Positions 13,516-15,008 of a stretch of 15,008 nt of DNA are shown one piece after another. The DNA is from an uncultured Prevotella sp. (GTDB lineage Bacteria > Bacteroidota > Bacteroidia > Bacteroidales > Bacteroidaceae): positions 1 to 15,008 of the forward strand of contig CAAHDP010000428.1 in NCBI GenBank assembly GCA_900770515.1. Direction: 5' to 3'. Under the pieces are notes generated by a model that made no database searches, was not told the origin of the DNA, and saw only the letters and a list, made by a program, of their open reading frames with translations. Numbering within the stretch: the first letter of the stretch is position 1; every line of letters starts with the position of its first letter. A program made the position numbers and the translations under genes.

Positions 13516-13610
13516 AAAAGACGTGGGAGTCTCTACTTCTCGTCCATCCCAAGTCTCAGGCTCTCGCATTGCCTACACTCAAAGGATAGACAACACAGAT
13601 AGCCCACGTC
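13514..13610 (-). ncRNA. Structured RNA leader with terminator-like end (attenuator or small RNA)
   Basis: Read on the minus strand, GACGTGGG (13610-13603) pairs perfectly with CCCACGTC (13527-13520), and six T follow at once. Inside, GTCTATCC pairs with GGATGGAC (one G-U), and AGGC pairs with GCCT at the tip. The result is a long, nested hairpin of about 90 nt ending in a U-run, as expected for an intrinsic terminator of a small RNA or for a leader attenuator. It lies about 75 nt before the first precursor gene and about 225 nt after the predicted promoter at 13841-13872. I do not recognise a known riboswitch class. Confidence 0.5.
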
Positions 13611-13702
13611 ATGACGCATTATAGTATACCACCATATAAGAACATATCATTGCTAACGCAACAACACACTCCAAATACGATAGGATATAATACACCCTTC
13701 GT

Positions 13703-13787
13703 GGACGTTCCCAGTTGTCGTTCTCTTTTTGAGTGTTATCAAATTTGCGAGATTTGAGACCCAAAGAAAAACGTTCCGTAAACGTCC
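13703..13787 (-). other. Second inverted repeat in the operon leader
   Basis: GGACGTT (13703-13709) and AACGTCC (13781-13787) are perfect inverted copies enclosing about 70 nt. The interior can pair further, since a TTCTCTTTTTGAG segment and an AAAGAAAAACG segment are partly complementary. With the element at 13514-13610 it makes the 390-nt leader strongly structured. No credible gene is present between 13441 and 13956. Confidence 0.35.
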
Positions 13788-13840
13788 TTTACCAGTAAAT
13801 AACCCACTCACCCATACAAACGGGCTAACTGAGTCGGTGG

Positions 13841-13872
13841 CAAAATTAAGAAATATTTTCGAAACCACCAAA
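13841..13872 (-). promoter_or_regulatory. Bacteroidetes-type promoter for the CXXX-Tat operon leader
   Basis: Minus-strand TAATTTTG (13848-13841) fits TAnnTTTG, and TTTG (13872-13869) lies exactly 20 nt upstream, a full consensus match. It would transcribe a leader of about 390 nt before the first precursor at 13440. Confidence 0.7.
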
Positions 13873-13922
13873 CTTTATCGAAAAAAAGTGATGGGAAAGA
13901 TGGATTTTTAGAAAAAAAGTAC

Positions 13923-13930
13923 TATCTTTG
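13923..13930 (+). promoter_or_regulatory. -7 promoter element of the DUF1016 gene
   Basis: TATCTTTG fits TAnnTTTG and ends 26 nt before the ATG at 13957. The -33 element is weak. It is divergent from the promoter at 13841-13872, and the two are about 50 bp apart. Confidence 0.65.
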
Positions 13931-13956
13931 CAGCATATTTCATTAATAAAAGCATC

Positions 13957-15008
13957 ATGAAGCAACTCAACAAGAAATATAACGATAAAGACAATATGCT
14001 CGTCAACGACTTGCGCTCCATCGTCAACAAGGCTCGCAGCAAAGCATTTGCTGCCGTCAATCATTCTCTGGTGGAAAGAAACTGGAGAATAGGACAACGT
14101 ATTGTGGAAGAAGAACAGAACGGAGCATCACGTGCAGAATACGGAAAGCATGTGATAGAGGTCGCTTCGGCTGCTTTGACCAAAGAATTCGGAAAAGGAT
14201 TCTCGGAGACAAACATCATGAATTTCAAGAAGTTCTACCTGAAATTCAAAGAGTTAACAATTCCTCAGACAGTGTCTGAGGAATTCAAAAAGCAAAAACA
14301 GCAGACACTGTCTGATGAATCTTCTTTGCTACTCCAAAAAGGTCAGACACAGTCTGCCCAATTTGAGTTACGCCTTCTTCCTTGGTCTCATTACGAGCGA
14401 CTTATACGAGTAGAAGACAAAAAGGCTCGTGAATGGTATGCAAAGGAGGCATTCGAGCAAGGTTGGAGTTTCAGAACCTTGAACCGCAACATCAACACCT
14501 TATATTATGAACGTCTTCTTATGTCAAAGAAGAAGCAGCCAGTCGTTGACGAGATGCAAGACAAGACAAAAGCTTATCAGCAAGACAAACTCGAATACAT
14601 CAAATCACCAGTTGTCTTGGAATTCCTTGGATTGCCAGAAGACACATCCCTCGCTGAATCAAAATTAGAGACTGCCATCATCAACAACCTAGAGAAATTC
14701 TTGATGGAAATGGGAAAGGGATATGCGCTTGTGGCTCGCCAACAACATATCCGAACCGAGGAGAATGACTACTATATCGACTTGGTATTTTACAATTACC
14801 TCATCAAATCTTTTATCTTGGTCGACTTGAAGGTAAATCGCATCACCTACCAGGATGTAGGACAGATGGATATGTATCTCCAGATGTACGACAAGATGAA
14901 AAAAGGACCAGACGACAACCCTACCATCGGCATCATCCTTTGCACCGAGACCGATTCGGATGTGGCACGATACTCTACCCTCGCAAAAAACGACCAGATG
15001 TTCGCTGC
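13957..15008 (+). CDS. DUF1016 (YhcG-type) PDDEXK nuclease-like protein, 3' end outside window
   Basis: The frame is open from ATG 13957 to the window edge, about 350 residues. The N-terminal DUF1016 domain shows IVNKARSKAFAAVNHSLVERNWRIGQRIVEEEQ, then YGKHVIEVASAALTKEFGKGFS and FELRLLPWSHYERLIRV. The C-terminal PDDEXK domain shows DYYIDLVFYN (D275) and ILVDLKV (D290, K292), with DxK replacing ExK as in many members, then GQMDMYLQMYD. The family has been linked to DNA break processing and to restriction or defence loci; the role here is unknown. The linker between the domains (about residues 101-133) contains three QTxS segments encoded by palindromic DNA. It has its own promoter and is divergent from the CXXX operon. 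Confidence 0.88.
   Translation, partial: MKQLNKKYNDKDNMLVNDLRSIVNKARSKAFAAVNHSLVERNWRIGQRIVEEEQNGASRAEYGKHVIEVASAALTKEFGKGFSETNIMNFKKFYLKFKELTIPQTVSEEFKKQKQQTLSDESSLLLQKGQTQSAQFELRLLPWSHYERLIRVEDKKAREWYAKEAFEQGWSFRTLNRNINTLYYERLLMSKKKQPVVDEMQDKTKAYQQDKLEYIKSPVVLEFLGLPEDTSLAESKLETAIINNLEKFLMEMGKGYALVARQQHIRTEENDYYIDLVFYNYLIKSFILVDLKVNRITYQDVGQMDMYLQMYDKMKKGPDDNPTIGIILCTETDSDVARYSTLAKNDQMFA
14259..14356 (+). repeat. Three CAGACA/TGTCTG palindromes inside the DUF1016 linker coding sequence
   Basis: A perfect 27-bp palindrome is at 14259-14285 (arms 13 bp, centre 14272). Shorter ones are at 14302-14314 (CAGACA-C-TGTCTG) and 14344-14356 (CAGAC-ACA-GTCTG). They encode QTVS, QTLS and QTQS. Centres are 36 and 42 bp apart, both multiples of three. 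Confidence 0.75.

Noticed and set aside
13514..13610. TPP riboswitch, SRP RNA or 6S RNA
   Set aside because: A CUGAGA string occurs, but the other TPP consensus parts are missing. The conserved SRP tip and a 6S-like length and bubble are not seen, so it is left as an unassigned structured RNA.
13653..14097. Short minus-strand frames (72 and 83 codons) in the leader and opposite the DUF1016 gene
   Set aside because: One covers structured leader and promoter DNA; the other is antisense to the DUF1016 start. Neither has domain similarity.

Overview
The window looks like chromosomal DNA of a gut Bacteroidales bacterium, most likely a Prevotella/Segatella relative. The evidence is an AT-rich composition, few strong Shine-Dalgarno sites, repeated Bacteroidetes-type promoters (TAnnTTTG, several with a TTTG-like -33 element about 20 nt upstream) and families typical of this phylum (DUF6377, DUF4143 ATPases, FISUMP domains, DUF3990/DUF3791). 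The species assignment is inference.

Left part (1-6446), accessory and housekeeping genes: the C-terminal end of a DUF6377 regulator, immediately followed by an apparently N-truncated DUF6398 gene; a hairpin between convergent genes; an AAA_14/DUF4143 ATPase (minus strand) whose promoter has 32-bp tandem dyad repeats upstream; an exported lactonase-fold beta-propeller protein (minus); a 700-bp intergenic region with a six-unit 21-bp tandem array; then a second AAA ATPase and a DUF7309/DUF6930 protein on the plus strand.

Middle (6363-7822), a compact three-gene minus-strand module, DUF3791 - DUF3990 - DUF3791. DUF3990 has the look of an ADP-ribosyltransferase-fold protein and the module resembles a toxin-antitoxin or defence cassette. 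A palindromic repeat of about 50 bp occurs in direct orientation on both sides of it. Beyond it lies an array of five GTTGTACAAC-like palindromes spaced 22-23 bp apart.

Right part (7840-13440), the main attraction: an eight-gene minus-strand operon for cysteine-rich CXXX-repeat peptides that ends in its own Tat translocase. Transcription order is three precursor proteins (107, 354 and 205 aa, all with closely similar twin-arginine signals and tails with Cys at every fourth residue), a radical SAM/SPASM maturase, a second SPASM-like maturase without the radical-SAM cysteine triad, a small CXXX-system protein, TatA and TatC. Two precursors also carry a lipobox, so they should become lipoproteins. 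The third has an AxA cleavage site. The simplest model is that the radical SAM enzyme modifies the repeats in the cytoplasm and the co-encoded TatAC exports the modified, possibly folded, product. The CXXX maturase/target pairing is a known in silico family; its linkage here to Tat signals, to a dedicated TatAC and to a FISUMP-fused precursor is the point most worth following up. A strong divergent promoter and a structured, terminator-like leader precede the operon.

Right edge (13957-15008): an incomplete DUF1016 (YhcG-type) PDDEXK nuclease-like gene, divergent from the operon, with three CAGACA/TGTCTG palindromes in its linker coding region.
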